The notes below the pieces were generated by a model. That model made no database searches, was not told the origin of the DNA, and saw nothing but the letters and a program-made list of their open reading frames with translations. 64,000 bases of DNA from Liolophura sinensis (taxonomy: Eukaryota; Mollusca; Polyplacophora; Chitonida; Chitonidae), in the NCBI RefSeq assembly GCF_032854445.1, contig NC_088295.1, positions 67,177,058-67,241,057 on the forward strand, read 5' to 3'. The position numbers were made by a program, and so were the translations under genes. Below, one piece after another: positions 24,386 to 35,200 of this stretch (position 1 is the first letter of the stretch; the number at the start of each line of letters is the position of its first letter).

Positions 24386-25478
24386 AACGCCAAGCGTGAG
24401 GAGAACCCAAAATAACTTAGTGTGACTCGACAGATTTGGCATTATCCATACTGACTGACTTTCCGATTATCTCCGATTATCCGCTGGATCCGCTGTGATG
24501 AATAAGAGTTCAGTTGGCAGAACGCTGACAATGTGCTCCATTGGAAGGCGAAAGCGCAAAGCTAACTTCACCATTTTGCCTTACTGACTTTTTGAAACTG
24601 AAAGTTGGAAAACCCGAAACCCAAAGCGAAAACTAAAAAGTACGAAGTGAAAACCCGAAAATGCAAAGTTATAACGACCTCGCTCTTTCAGGTTCCCGCC
24701 TCTTGCTTTCGGGCTATTGTTTCACACGGTAGGTTTATTTGCACTTTCGCGATTCGATCTGAAAAATCACTAATGGCCACATCCGGCATCGACACACATT
24801 ATGCCCTACACCGAAGCCACAACTGCTAGCAGAAACGAGCAGCAAAGAATAATATTTCTTTATTTCGGGAAATGTATAGCGACAACGTCAAAGTCCTGGT
24901 CTTTTCTCGCCACTGAAACTTGGGTCTTGTCTGTCAAGCTATATTCAGTGGGAATAACAGTGTAAATCAGAGTCTAGTATTTTTTCATGCTGTCTTCAGA
25001 TTAGAAGCCTAGTATTCCTGCTTCATCATGAAGACCAATGTACCAAAGATGCCAAGGCTGGTTAAATCCATGAGTCTGTTTACGGTAACCAAGGTGACTG
25101 TTATGGCACTCCGTGCCATTTCTATGATCTCAGTCCCTGATCTTATCCCACAGCTTTTCATAACACGACTATCGCTTTAGCTTCCTTGGGTCAGTATATA
25201 AATAACTGTGAACATTAATGAGGTACTCTACGTCGCTCAGTGATATTATGTAATAGTATTATTATTTTATATGTTTTATTTTTTTTATTTATTAGTAGGC
25301 CGTATTTTAGCACGACAGCTCCATCATTGCTATCTCTGTTCACTTAGGGGTTCCTGCGTTACTCATTTAAGCCCTTATCATTATTAAAAAATAAATACTT
25401 GAGAGTGCAAATGTGCAATATACATTTACAATGTACATTCATGTCGGCTGTGACAGGGCAACATTATTTCTTACATGG

Positions 25479-25652
25479 GGCCTCCGTGGCCGAGGTGATT
25501 AGCGTGCCAGCGCGGCGCAGTGACCCAGGAGCCTCTTGCCAAGGCGGTCGATGCGAGTTCAAGTCGAGTTCACACTGGCTTCCTCTCCGGTCGAACGTGG
25601 GAAGGTCTGAGAGCAACCTGCGGATGATCATGGGCTTCCCCCGAGATATAAA
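25479..25652 (+). repeat. SINE, 3' truncated, family 1
   Basis: A good tRNA-like head (gggcctccgtggccgaggtg, then gcgagttcaagtc) and body up to gggcttcccccgag; the 3' half of the element is missing. It ends about 170 bp before the mariner-type element. Confidence 0.85.
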
Positions 25653-25825
25653 AATGTCATTAAATTTACAGATAATCATATACTGAGATATCATTTACCT
25701 TTAGGAAGACTTCACGCTGTGAGAGGAACTCACCCTGACCACTTACTGGTCACTCACTGATTACTCAAATAAAAACATTTGGTCAAAGGCTGCAAACATA
25801 ATAAATGCCACATAAACATGACATA

Positions 25826-27333
25826 TCGGGTGGGCATAAAAAATGGGCCGTACTTTGATGCTGCATTGCTCCATTATCCTTTCTTTAAACCCTTTCAAAC
25901 TTTAGACAATCAAATTGCATGCTTTTGTTAATACACTGACGAATTTTCAAGGTCATAGCTTGAGTAGCCACAGGGTACACAGGGTTAAAATGAAAACATA
26001 ACCTCAAAAACGCACGTTCTGGTGACCCACATTGCATCATCTGTCAGGTGTCATGAGCAAAGGCCCGCTACACCTGTGTGACACGGGTCAATCAAGTGTC
26101 GTCGGGAAAAAATGTCTGGCTCTAGTGTCAGAGAAACCCTTCTGCCAGATAGGCACAAGTTTTGCTGGATCGAGATTTTTTTCTCTGCGACGTGCAAGGA
26201 ATTGATCGCAACATGTTTCACTAGAAAGGGTTGGAGAAGGGCAAAAATTGTGAAAATTAGAAAGGAAGTCAGACAGTGAACGACTAAAAACTGTTTGCTC
26301 GGAAGAAAATCTTCAGTATGTATAAGAGGCACTTTGTTCCCAGAATCCCGGCACTCACAAATCGCAGAGACAGATTGCAAGGAACCTTGGAGTATCTCGG
26401 ACCTCTGTGAGAAATATGACAAAAGAACTGGGATTAAAATCGTACAAGCGAATGCGGACTTCAAGAAGGGATAAAACGGTTCGACAGAAAAGAAAAAACG
26501 CGCTGCAGAAACCTTGATGATAAGTATTCAACGGAAAAGTTGAAGAAAATTGGCTTCATGGATGAAAAAGACTTTCCATTTGAGATTGCCCGCAGTAGAC
26601 AGAAAGATCGCGTTTATGGCAAGCCAAAGCCGGGCATTCCTGTTAAGAAGCTGTATTATGAATCAAGTCAGTTTACAAAAAGAAGTTCATGGTTTCTAGA
26701 GGAGTTTGTTGGCGCGGGAAATCCCTCATACATTTTATTGATACCGAAAAGACTAAAGTAAATTCCGAAAATTACATGAAACTTCTCGATCGTGGCCTTC
26801 TCCCTGATTTTCGCCGGTTGTACCCAGAAAATGACTTTGTTTTCCAGCAAATCAGCGCCCCATCCCATGCCAGCCGTGCAACACAGCAGCATCTTGAGGA
26901 AATAACTCCTTCATTCATAATTAAGGACGAGTGGCCACCGCAGAGCACCGACTGCGATCCCATGGACTACTCTGTGTGGAATTCTCTGAGCGAGAAGGTT
27001 TATGAAGGTCGCACGGAAAATTTACTCTTAAGTATATTCGGGACTGAATCAGTTCATGGAAGAAACGTTTGCGCGCCGTGTGCCGAGAAGATGGAGGACC
27101 AATTGATCACCTTTTCAAGTAAAACAAGGTAGAACATCATTTTGGAACATGTGTTTTTGACTCTATTTTGATTTTGATCCCATGAACAGAAATCTTAAAG
27201 GATGAAATTGAAATTTTGTCTGTATACTTAGGACATAATGGCTTTTAAGAGTGTAAATATTTAGAAGCTGATGTAAGAGAGTTTTGGAGATTTTGAGTTT
27301 CAAAGTACGGCCCATTTTTTTATGCCCACCCGA
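25826..27333 (+). mobile_element. Mariner-superfamily DNA transposon, DD37D-like spacing, inactive
   Basis: A 1,508-bp element flanked by TA dinucleotides. Its ends are inverted repeats of about 34 bp that start tcgggtgggcataaaa and differ by one base in an A run. The plus strand encodes a broken transposase: a helix-turn-helix region near 26363-26515 (QIARNLGVSRTSVRN), a first catalytic block FMDEKDF near 26555, a second block FVFQQISAPSH near 26836 in which the expected Asp is Ile, and DEWPPQS...PMDYSVW near 26929, placing the third Asp 37 residues after the second position. There are at least two frame changes (near 26685 and near 27065) and an in-frame stop before 26520. The spacing suggests the maT group; this is inferred from motif distance only. 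Confidence 0.85.
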
Positions 27334-27666
27334 TATGTTTACTATACTGACATAAGTTACACGTTTATCGGCGTTTTGCATTTAGTATAAACATGAAGCC
27401 ATGCTCTCTGGACTATTTCTAGCTTTGTAAACAAGCGTACAAAAAAAAAAAACATCCACTATGATACTAAATACTGGAACGAGTTTCTAAACACAGGAAT
27501 GTGTTTAACACGAAGCAGCCATTATAGTATGTACTTGTCCACCAACATTTTGATTATTTTTGTGACTAAGATTTTCTTCGTCCCGACGACCAATGATATT
27601 AAAATGTGTCAAATTTAATTTCGGGCCTAGTACTGACAAATATTGGAGAAGCGACAAGCAACAGTT

Positions 27667-27789
27667 GATTCTTGAAAAAAAATCGACAAGATGCAGAGCC
27701 ATTTTCAAGAATCAGTTATGGCGAGTTGTTTCTCCTACTTTAAATGTGTTTGTAGTAATGTAACGACAGTCGATTATTTTTCAAGAATC
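27667..27789. mobile_element. Short inverted-repeat element, possible MITE
   Basis: Ends are 21-bp inverted repeats (gattcttgaaaaaaaatcgac against gtcgattatttttcaagaat plus c) with one mismatch, separated by about 80 bp. A third partial copy of ttcaagaatca lies inside near 27707. There is no coding content. Confidence 0.5.
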
Positions 27790-28270
27790 GCGCGATGTTA
27801 TTTTGTGTCGATGAATGCTCTTTCGTGCCGGCTGAACCACATTTATTTGCACAGTTGAAAATAATGCGTAGCATGGTTGATCTTTCGTGACGGTATTACA
27901 TGAAGTTTTAGTGCAACACCTATAGAGCTTTTAGCCAGTGGGAGTAGAGTCGGTTGTACTATACATAGGGTACCATATGAGCATACACTGGGTGTGTAAG
28001 ATTATGGAGAGTGACTCGGGAATCGTTATTCTTGACGCAGTGTAGAACGGCGAGCAAAAACGAACAGGAGTTTGAGTTCTCAGCTGCCTGCATGACATAC
28101 GAAGAGCTTTTTCAAACTGCATGTGAGATGGAGGAGGAAGTCTTCCTCGCTCGACGATCAATTCATTCCGGTAACACCATTGAGGCCTTGTCGTTTCTAA
28201 GCCTCTAAAACTGATGTCGAAGTGACGCTCTGTTCCCCACGCAGGTAAGAATACGTACATAAGTAGAACC

Positions 28271-28572
28271 ATGGTTTGGTGGGTAGCGTTTCGGACTGCA
28301 CATCCGCCGCTCCAGGATCGTTGCCCCGGTTAGGAACAGAGAATTTTCCTATTCCACCACAGGTAGTTCAGTGATTATAGAATCTTGTATACTTGTGAAA
28401 ACGGGACTGCAATCGTTGGGGACCGCCTGCTCACCACCGCCGTATATACGTGTGGGGAAATTGCCAGTTATTTGCCAAGGGTCGGTGGTTTTAGTTCGGT
28501 TTCTTCCACCCACTCATAAATACAGATCCGTCGTCATATGTGGAATGCTCTTTGAGTACGGCGTAAAAGACG
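28271..28572 (+). repeat. SINE of a third type sharing the family-1 tail
   Basis: A different tRNA-like head (ggtttggtgggtagcgtttc...ccgccgctccaggatcg) is followed by ggtcggtggttttagttcgg, a decayed cttccaccca centre and the common 3' end tttgagtacggcgtaaaa. It shows head exchange on a shared tail. Confidence 0.65.
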
Positions 28573-28685
28573 AATCGGTCAATCTGTCTATCATATGTTG
28601 CGTTGGCGTTCATCTTGCAGAGGTTGTTTTGTGCATCACTAGCTTGACTGAATGAAGTTGCATGTCTATTTTTCACTTCGCTGTA

Positions 28686-28990
28686 GTCCACAAGAAGGAC
28701 TGGCTTTTTACGTTCGACCTCTTGACAAACCCCAAAGAGAAGTGTTGTATTCAAACCAACTCATTAGGATAAGCATACTGGCCAAAATCGTGGGACATCT
28801 GTGTAAGGTTGCCGAAATCCCAGGGTTCCGTAATCACTGGTTACGTGCGACTGCTGCTACACTGTTGCACAAGGCTGATGTTGACAGCTCATCTGCGAGA
28901 TTACCGGACACAAAAGTACGGCAGTTAGAAAGTACAAACGGACGAATGACCAGGAGGTTTGTCATTAGCCCGGTTGTTTCTCGGCGACAA
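28686..28990 (+). pseudogene. Crypton-like tyrosine recombinase (DUF3504) fragment
   Basis: The frame shows FYVRPLDKP, LYSNQ, LCKVAEIPGF and NHWLRATAATLLHKADVD. These match the C-terminal part of DUF3504 proteins (Crypton-derived tyrosine recombinases and the QRICH1/ZMYM-like family), where an NHSLRAT motif holds a catalytic His/Arg pair. The sequence after KADVD diverges and the catalytic tyrosine region is not recognisable. It starts behind a possible acceptor (tcgctgtag) but no partner exon is evident. It is probably a transposon relic; a decayed host domesticated gene is possible. Confidence 0.55.
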
Positions 28991-29511
28991 AGCGAGTGCC
29001 CTGTAACTGCAAAAATGTTCGTGTGGATGACATTCGTGCTCCTCCATATAACTGTAAATGTGCATGAAGGCAATTAGTTTTCAGACCTGAAGATATCAGT
29101 CTTCAAGTTTAATCCAAGTAGATGTAGACAGATGTGTCTGAAAATACACTGGATAACTGCAGAACTTTTTTCCTTGTCTAAACAAACTGAAACAAAAGTA
29201 AACTGATTTTCGTTTGTGAATTGTGTTTAATAATTCAGTTGTCTAAATATACCGTAATGCTTAATTGCTTAATAATGCAATAAAGCACAACACACCTGTT
29301 CATTTAACCTGGCCATGCGCGTTGCCAACTACTGGCCTGTTAGTATACCACCACTGTGATTTAATTTGTTTTAATTCTTTGTTCTTTTGTCACTGTTCAC
29401 TACAGAATTGCATGCCACATTTAGATCAGACTACGTTAAATAATTCGTGTAAACATCTTTCAGATTAGGCTACCTTAACCCCACGATACACCGCTTACCC
29501 ACAATTTTTGA

Positions 29512-29534
29512 GGGTGGGTGGGGTGGGGTGGGGG
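29512..29534 (+). other. Potential G-quadruplex
   Basis: Five G runs of three to five bases with single-T loops (gggtgggtggggtggggtgg and on). The short loops favour quadruplex formation. No adjacent gene. Confidence 0.6.
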
Positions 29535-29944
29535 AAACAGCCTTTCTGGAAACTCATAATGCATTACTCCTTAACATCATCAACTGAATTTAAGAAATAG
29601 CACCGAGATTCAACTACATGGATGGAACTGTGTAACTCTGCTTATATTAAGCTCAAAAGATCCTGTATAGTCCAGCTGAGTTCCTCCTGTAGTATATGGC
29701 CCTGTGGATATCCCACAGTCAGAATCCACTGCAAAATGAGTTTGCCTCGACTTTCCAATTCTCTCGTTAAACTAGAGGGTATTTGATTTTTGGTGCATGG
29801 TGGTGATAGTGGGTGTCATGACTACGAATTTAAAACAGGAAAGACTTGTCACTTCAATCCGAGTGGGATGCGAGAATAGGCCAAGTACTGACCATACACC
29901 CTGTTTCAATTTTCTGTAACTGTGGGCGTTCATGCTTGGTATCT

Positions 29945-30075
29945 TTGGCTGGTCATACAAATTTTTCAACATACGATGGCGATAATTCTTATGTGGAAGG
30001 AGGAACCCGCATATTCCGGAGAAAAACCACCAACATTCGTTAAGTTACTGCCGAACTTTTCCACGTTTGACGTCC
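29945..30075 (-). repeat. Decayed SINE, family 1
   Basis: Highly diverged minus copy: tacgatggcga...ttatgtggaaggaggaac...accaacattcgttaagttac...ttttccacgtttgac follows the family consensus in order. Confidence 0.55.
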
Positions 30076-30784
30076 ATATATGCACTCTATATAGGTCGAA
30101 GATAAGTGGTCTTTCCAAAAAAAAAACGTTACAGTGCACAGAGACGGCTAAACCACCGTGGTTGGCCTCTGATTGTGAACAAGGCTCTACGAACAGTGAA
30201 AACCATGCATTGTGGAAATTCATATAGACATAGCAGGTGTTTGAGATGATAAAACATGGACAGAAATTTTATCAGATATGCCTAAGGCTTTCATGTCCGC
30301 AGTGTTATCGTAGCAATAGATATAAATAAAATGGTGTCAGTGTGCTTCTTTGCAGTTTTACAAATATGTATAAAACGTTAATACGCCAATCATTAAAGTA
30401 GTACCAGTGAGTAAATTAGCCACATAGCGATTTTCCATTGTGCATTGGTATCAGAACACACCAGTAGGTCCAGCGAGATATTTTCACATGTCTACTCTGT
30501 GAAAGCTTTCAGTATAGCAAACGTGCTGTATGTAGACATGCGCAATAGGCTGAATAGGTAGCTTCTCAGTTGTCTTAATTATTTCCTCTTACATAACTGC
30601 AAACCTGTTAGCTTCAGTAAAAACTGGAATTAACTATAATTTAAAAGATTTCAGTTATATGACGCTTCTCCCCTAATGTGAATTATGGCACAAAAGCCTG
30701 CAAGGCATTTGATGTTTGTTCATCTAACCCCCAACACCCGCCTATCACCTATTCGTTTACTGCTATTTGCTACTATAATCATGT

Positions 30785-30930
30785 TTAGTTTCAGTGAACT
30801 CTACTTAGCAAGAAATTCTATAAATCGAATGTTTTCTGAAATAGGCATTGTACTGTTTGATGATGGCAAAGAAATATAGATTTACCGAAATGGTTATAAC
30901 CTTGCCTTTCTTCCTGTTTACATTCATACA
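30785..30930 (+). repeat. Dispersed repeat of unknown type, copy 1
   Basis: Aligns over ~140 bases with 34270-34425. Shared blocks are aactctacttagc, cgaatgtt.tctgaaat, aaatagatttacc/atc and gtttacatt.atacat. No tail or head type is recognisable. Confidence 0.55.
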
Positions 30931-31239
30931 TGGAGCCAATCAATGGTCCAATAGGTTGTTAGGAGCTAAATTGTCCAGAGCCACAATGCGTCAAAGAAGT
31001 CAACGCATTTTCAGTAAGGTTAAATCTGTGAGGGTGTTTATAGTAAGCACCGTAACTGTTATCACCTACTCTGCCATTTTCAAGATGCAGATTGCTAATC
31101 TACAGCCCTTCATAGCACGTCTACCACTTATGGTTTTCTGGGGTCCATATCTGAACAGCGGTGGACGTAAATGAGTTACTCAAGTTGGGTAGCGGTGTTA
31201 CAAGAAAAGACTTTCTTTACTAAAAGTGTCTATGTATGC

Positions 31240-31510
31240 ATGCCTGGGATTTAACATTGTACTTAACGTTAGACGTAAGCTCTGTGTATATATACTGCGC
31301 CGTCTTGTGACAGGGAGATTCCATGCCGCCAAAGTGCTGCCGTCACTGAAGTATCACGCCGAAGACACCAGACATGACACCCACCCAGTCACATTATACT
31401 GACACCGGGTCAACCAGTCCTGTTTCCTTGTCCTACCCTCTCAGTACTGAGTCCCAAGCGAGGCAGCAACGAGTACCATTTTTAAAGTCTTTAATATGAC
31501 CCGACCTGGA
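31240..31510 (-). repeat. SINE, family 2, head decayed
   Basis: Matches the 48858-49216 element through cttgtgacagg, gacaccagacatgacaccca, cagtcacattatactgacac and gggtcaaccag. Its tail near 31245-31285 is diverged and the tRNA-like head is incomplete. Confidence 0.75.
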
Positions 31511-31900
31511 GTACTAAAAGGTAAGCTCGGTGAAGTTATTATAAGATTCCAACACAACATTCAATACCATATTCGCCAAAATGATGCCCGTGCAGCTGCG
31601 AATATGGTGTTCGAATTTTGTGTCAACTTTAGTAAGCGTTATTTTTTCTTGGTGTTGGTATTTTGGGGATCATGGTCGTTTGGCCAATAATGTATGCCCA
31701 TAGCAATCGTCGGAAAATATTAACAAATATCTAAATCACGACAAAATCGCGACTCCGCAGAATCTCATTTGCATGATTTATAGAGACCTTTATGAATGTT
31801 CAGATTATAATGTTAGGGATTATAATGATACGTCTTGAACAGTTTAGCTGTATTCTTTATTCATTCACATATACAGTTGTATGTTCGAGTAATATTGAAA

Positions 31901-31954
31901 CGAACTGGAATATTCCATACTTTTGAACGAACTGGAATATTCCATACCTTTGAA
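31901..31954. promoter_or_regulatory. Duplicated palindrome upstream of GH3 gene A
   Basis: Two 27-bp tandem units each contain the 12-bp palindrome TGGAATATTCCA (31906-31917 and 31933-31944). Each contains GAATATTC, which fits a heat-shock-factor-type dimer site, but other dimeric factors would fit too. They lie about 290-330 bases before the start codon at 32232. The regulatory role is inferred. Confidence 0.35.
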
Positions 31955-32231
31955 CGGCATATGCTGTTATATTTACTGGGTGAAATGCATAAGAAAGTTG
32001 CAATAAAAAAGCAATTATCATGTGCATAGTATATCTCGAAGACAAATAGGGCAACTGAATACAGGGAAAAAACTTCACACACGTGTACCTTGAGTGATAT
32101 AGGTTCCTTATCTGACACTGAATATTCTGTTAAGATAGTGGGTGTCACAAGTTTAGAAGCACTCCAGAGGCTTAGTTCTGCATCCAGTCACTCTGTACAA
32201 TTATTCCCGTCGCTCAGTGTACCAAGCCATC

Positions 32232-35200
32232 ATGGCTTGCAAACTGTTCCTTTTGCTTGTCGTATTCCTCGTTTTTAACCAGTCCACGGGCTTCCTGGTG
32301 GATGATGCGGACTACTTTAATACAAACCTTCCCTGGGAACACCGCCGTGGACGACCTGGTGAAGAGACTGACGCCCCAGGAGATCGCAGATCTCATGCAA
32401 CACGGGGGTACAGGATCTTCCCCCGCCATACCAAGGCTGAAGATACCGGAGTTCTCGTGGGACACGGAGTGCCTTCATGGTGACGGACAAGCCGGCAGAG
32501 CCACCTCCTTCCCTCAGGCCATTGGGCTAGCAGCGGCGTGGAGGTAGGCCGGTTGGGAATAATTGTATATGTTCATGTTATTATTGCTATCTCCAGTAAG
32601 GTATCATTGTCATGTGCCTGAAAAATTGCTAAATACGTCGTTAAACCCTAATTACTCACTTGCACTCTAATGAGGTAATGCTTTCCACGTGTTTATATTT
32701 TTCTGTCTGCCTGCTCATCTGAAACTTTACGTAAAAAGGGATTGGGTGAGTGAATCAACAAATAATTTTGGCATGAAACCGTGATTTGGATGAAATTTTG
32801 GGCACATGCTAACCTTGGGCTAATGATCTGTTAAATACTTTTGATTTTAATCTAGTTGAGGATCTAGGATTTTTGAATCGATTCTTCACCATTTAATGAT
32901 AGGACAGTAATGTAAAGTATTGTCCCTTTGCTTGTAGTGTATTTCTACATTTAGCTGCTGGGGGGGGGGGGGGGCGCAGGGGTAAGCGCTCTAGATCTGC
33001 GTCCTTTTCAGTTAAGATTAGCAATTACATGGCGATACATGCTTGTTGCTTTTCTCATTACAATAAACCATGAAAACTTGGTTGTTCGTGTAAAAAGTTT
33101 GGCAAGGGAAGGCTACAGTTACATGTAGGACCGCTATGATCTATCTAGGAAAAGATGTTTCCTTTCGACATGAGCACATCCTTAATGAACTGTACTTAAA
33201 CATGCACGGTTGTGGTCATATACAGGCATCTATGTACCAGACAACAAAATCTCCAAACTCTTCCTCTCCCGCCGCACGTGTGAAGGTCTTACAGCAACCT
33301 GCGGATGGTCATGAGTTTTTCCTCGGGTGAAATATTCTTAAATGCGGCGTAAAACACCAATCAAAAAAAAATGAATACATAATTCTCCTCCGAATTGTTT
33401 CGGCTAGTGTCACACTGATCCCATGGCATATTTTATTTAGTACACGGCTGATTCATGATATCGCCGAAGCCATTTCCGTTGAAGTCCATGCCAAGTACAA
33501 CGACTTCATCAAACAAGGTTTACACGGCTTCCACAAGGGGATCAGCTGCTTCAGTCCCGTCATTAACATCATGAAACACCCGCTGTGGGGAAGGAATCAG
33601 GTAAGATGTCACTCACTCACCCGGGGAGGGTATAAAAATACTAAGTTTAATCAGGTAGGCAACCTATTCTCAGGCGATGTCGGCTCAGGTCCAAGTTGTT
33701 TAGGCCATTGTTTTCTTGTAATATATGAGTATTTTCCTCAATTACCAGTTTGCCCACAAATCGCTATCTTAAAGATAGGAATGAATAAAAACAATAATCT
33801 TGGACCCGAATTACTTACGGGAACTGTCCGAACTGAGTTCAACGCTCAAGTACTCAAGAATATAATCCGGCTCTTGAGTGCCCCTCTGCACATCGAACTT
33901 TTTGGAAAGTTTGTCACGTTCATTCAGCCGTTTCTATTTGCCTTTCCTATAGTCGATATGCCTAATTGCAGAGGTATTGTACAGTCGTAATCGTACTGGC
34001 GGAAAGTCAAATAGCGGTGTTCGTGAATTAACGTTAAGTAGGTTTCTAAAAGGATCCTGGGGAACATTTGACAAAGTGTGGCAGCGCTGGGTGCACGTAG
34101 CTTCCATGACAACCAGTGCTGTAGGTATTATGTCACGATGGTAGTTACGCGAACGTAGCGCTATGTTTGCTTTGTGAAACGCGCCCCTGGATTTTCAAAA
34201 TCACAATACATCAGTTCTCGAATCCAATAACACAGTGACAGAAGACTGCGATACGTACGTTTAGTTGCAGCAAACTCTACTTAGCTCTTACTTCTAAAAA
34301 AGCGAATGTTGTCTGAAATGCTCACTCAATCTCTTGACGATAGCAGAAATGTATGTCTAAAAATAGATTTATCAAAAGGAATAAGCCTTGGCGTCTTTCG
34401 GTTTACATTTATACATAACGTAGAGGGCTTTTATTTTTGCATCAGTAGGTCTTATACATGTAGCTGACCTTAAAATGATGCGATATATCTCTGTTGTATC
34501 TGTCATGAAAAGGACAGAATTTGGAGCAATAATCTTGACACACATGAATTAAATGTCCAACTAAACGTATCTTAGTGGTTCAAGTCCTCGTGCAAATTTA
34601 CGAACTGCACTGGGAAAAAACATATGCTTTCTTTTTAGCAAAGCAGAGAATTTGTAAATTATTGGATTGTTTTGCCCATATTTTCTACAGGAAACTTATG
34701 GCGAAGATCCTTATCTGTCGGGCCTTTATTCCCAAAACTACGTCCGTGGTCTCCAAGGCAACCATTCTCGCTATCTAAGAGCTAATGCCGGATGTAAACA
34801 TTTCGCTGCGCATGCTGGGCCAGAGAATTTCCCCGTCTCCCGCTTTTCCTTTGACGCCAAGGTAAATAGTATGGCTTTAATCCCTGTCTAGACATATTTT
34901 AAGATCAAACCGTTGTAACCACCGATTCAGCTTAGTAGACTATAGTATTTTTGGGCAAAGGATTTGTTTTTCTCACCATTCTCTCACTGGAATATATCGC
35001 TAGGAAGCCTGTGTTTGTATGTTACTCCTATATTTTCTTACAGGTGAGTGAAAGAGATCTGCACGTGACCTTCCTGCCTCAGTTTCGGATGTGTGTCCAG
35101 GCTGGAACATACAATATTATGTGCAGTTATAACAGGTTTGTCAGAAATGACCCCCCAAATATCTATGATTTCTGAAAAGCGGAAAACATTTGTTTTCTTT

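Larger units (their letters stand above)
29080..32231. other. Gene-poor stretch upstream of GH3 gene A
   Basis: No supported exon. It holds a G-rich run (29512-29534), SINE remnants (29945-30075, 31240-31510), a diverged dispersed repeat (30785-30930) and two palindromic motifs 290-330 bases before the GH3 start codon. Confidence 0.55.

Noticed and set aside
26051-26464. 137-residue open frame on the minus strand
   Set aside because: It lies antisense to the transposase helix-turn-helix region of the mariner-type element; it has no domain signal and is a shadow frame.
28011-28208. 65-residue frame containing ACMTYEELFQTACEMEEEVF
   Set aside because: Protein-like composition, but no family match I can defend and no clear splice sites; left unannotated.
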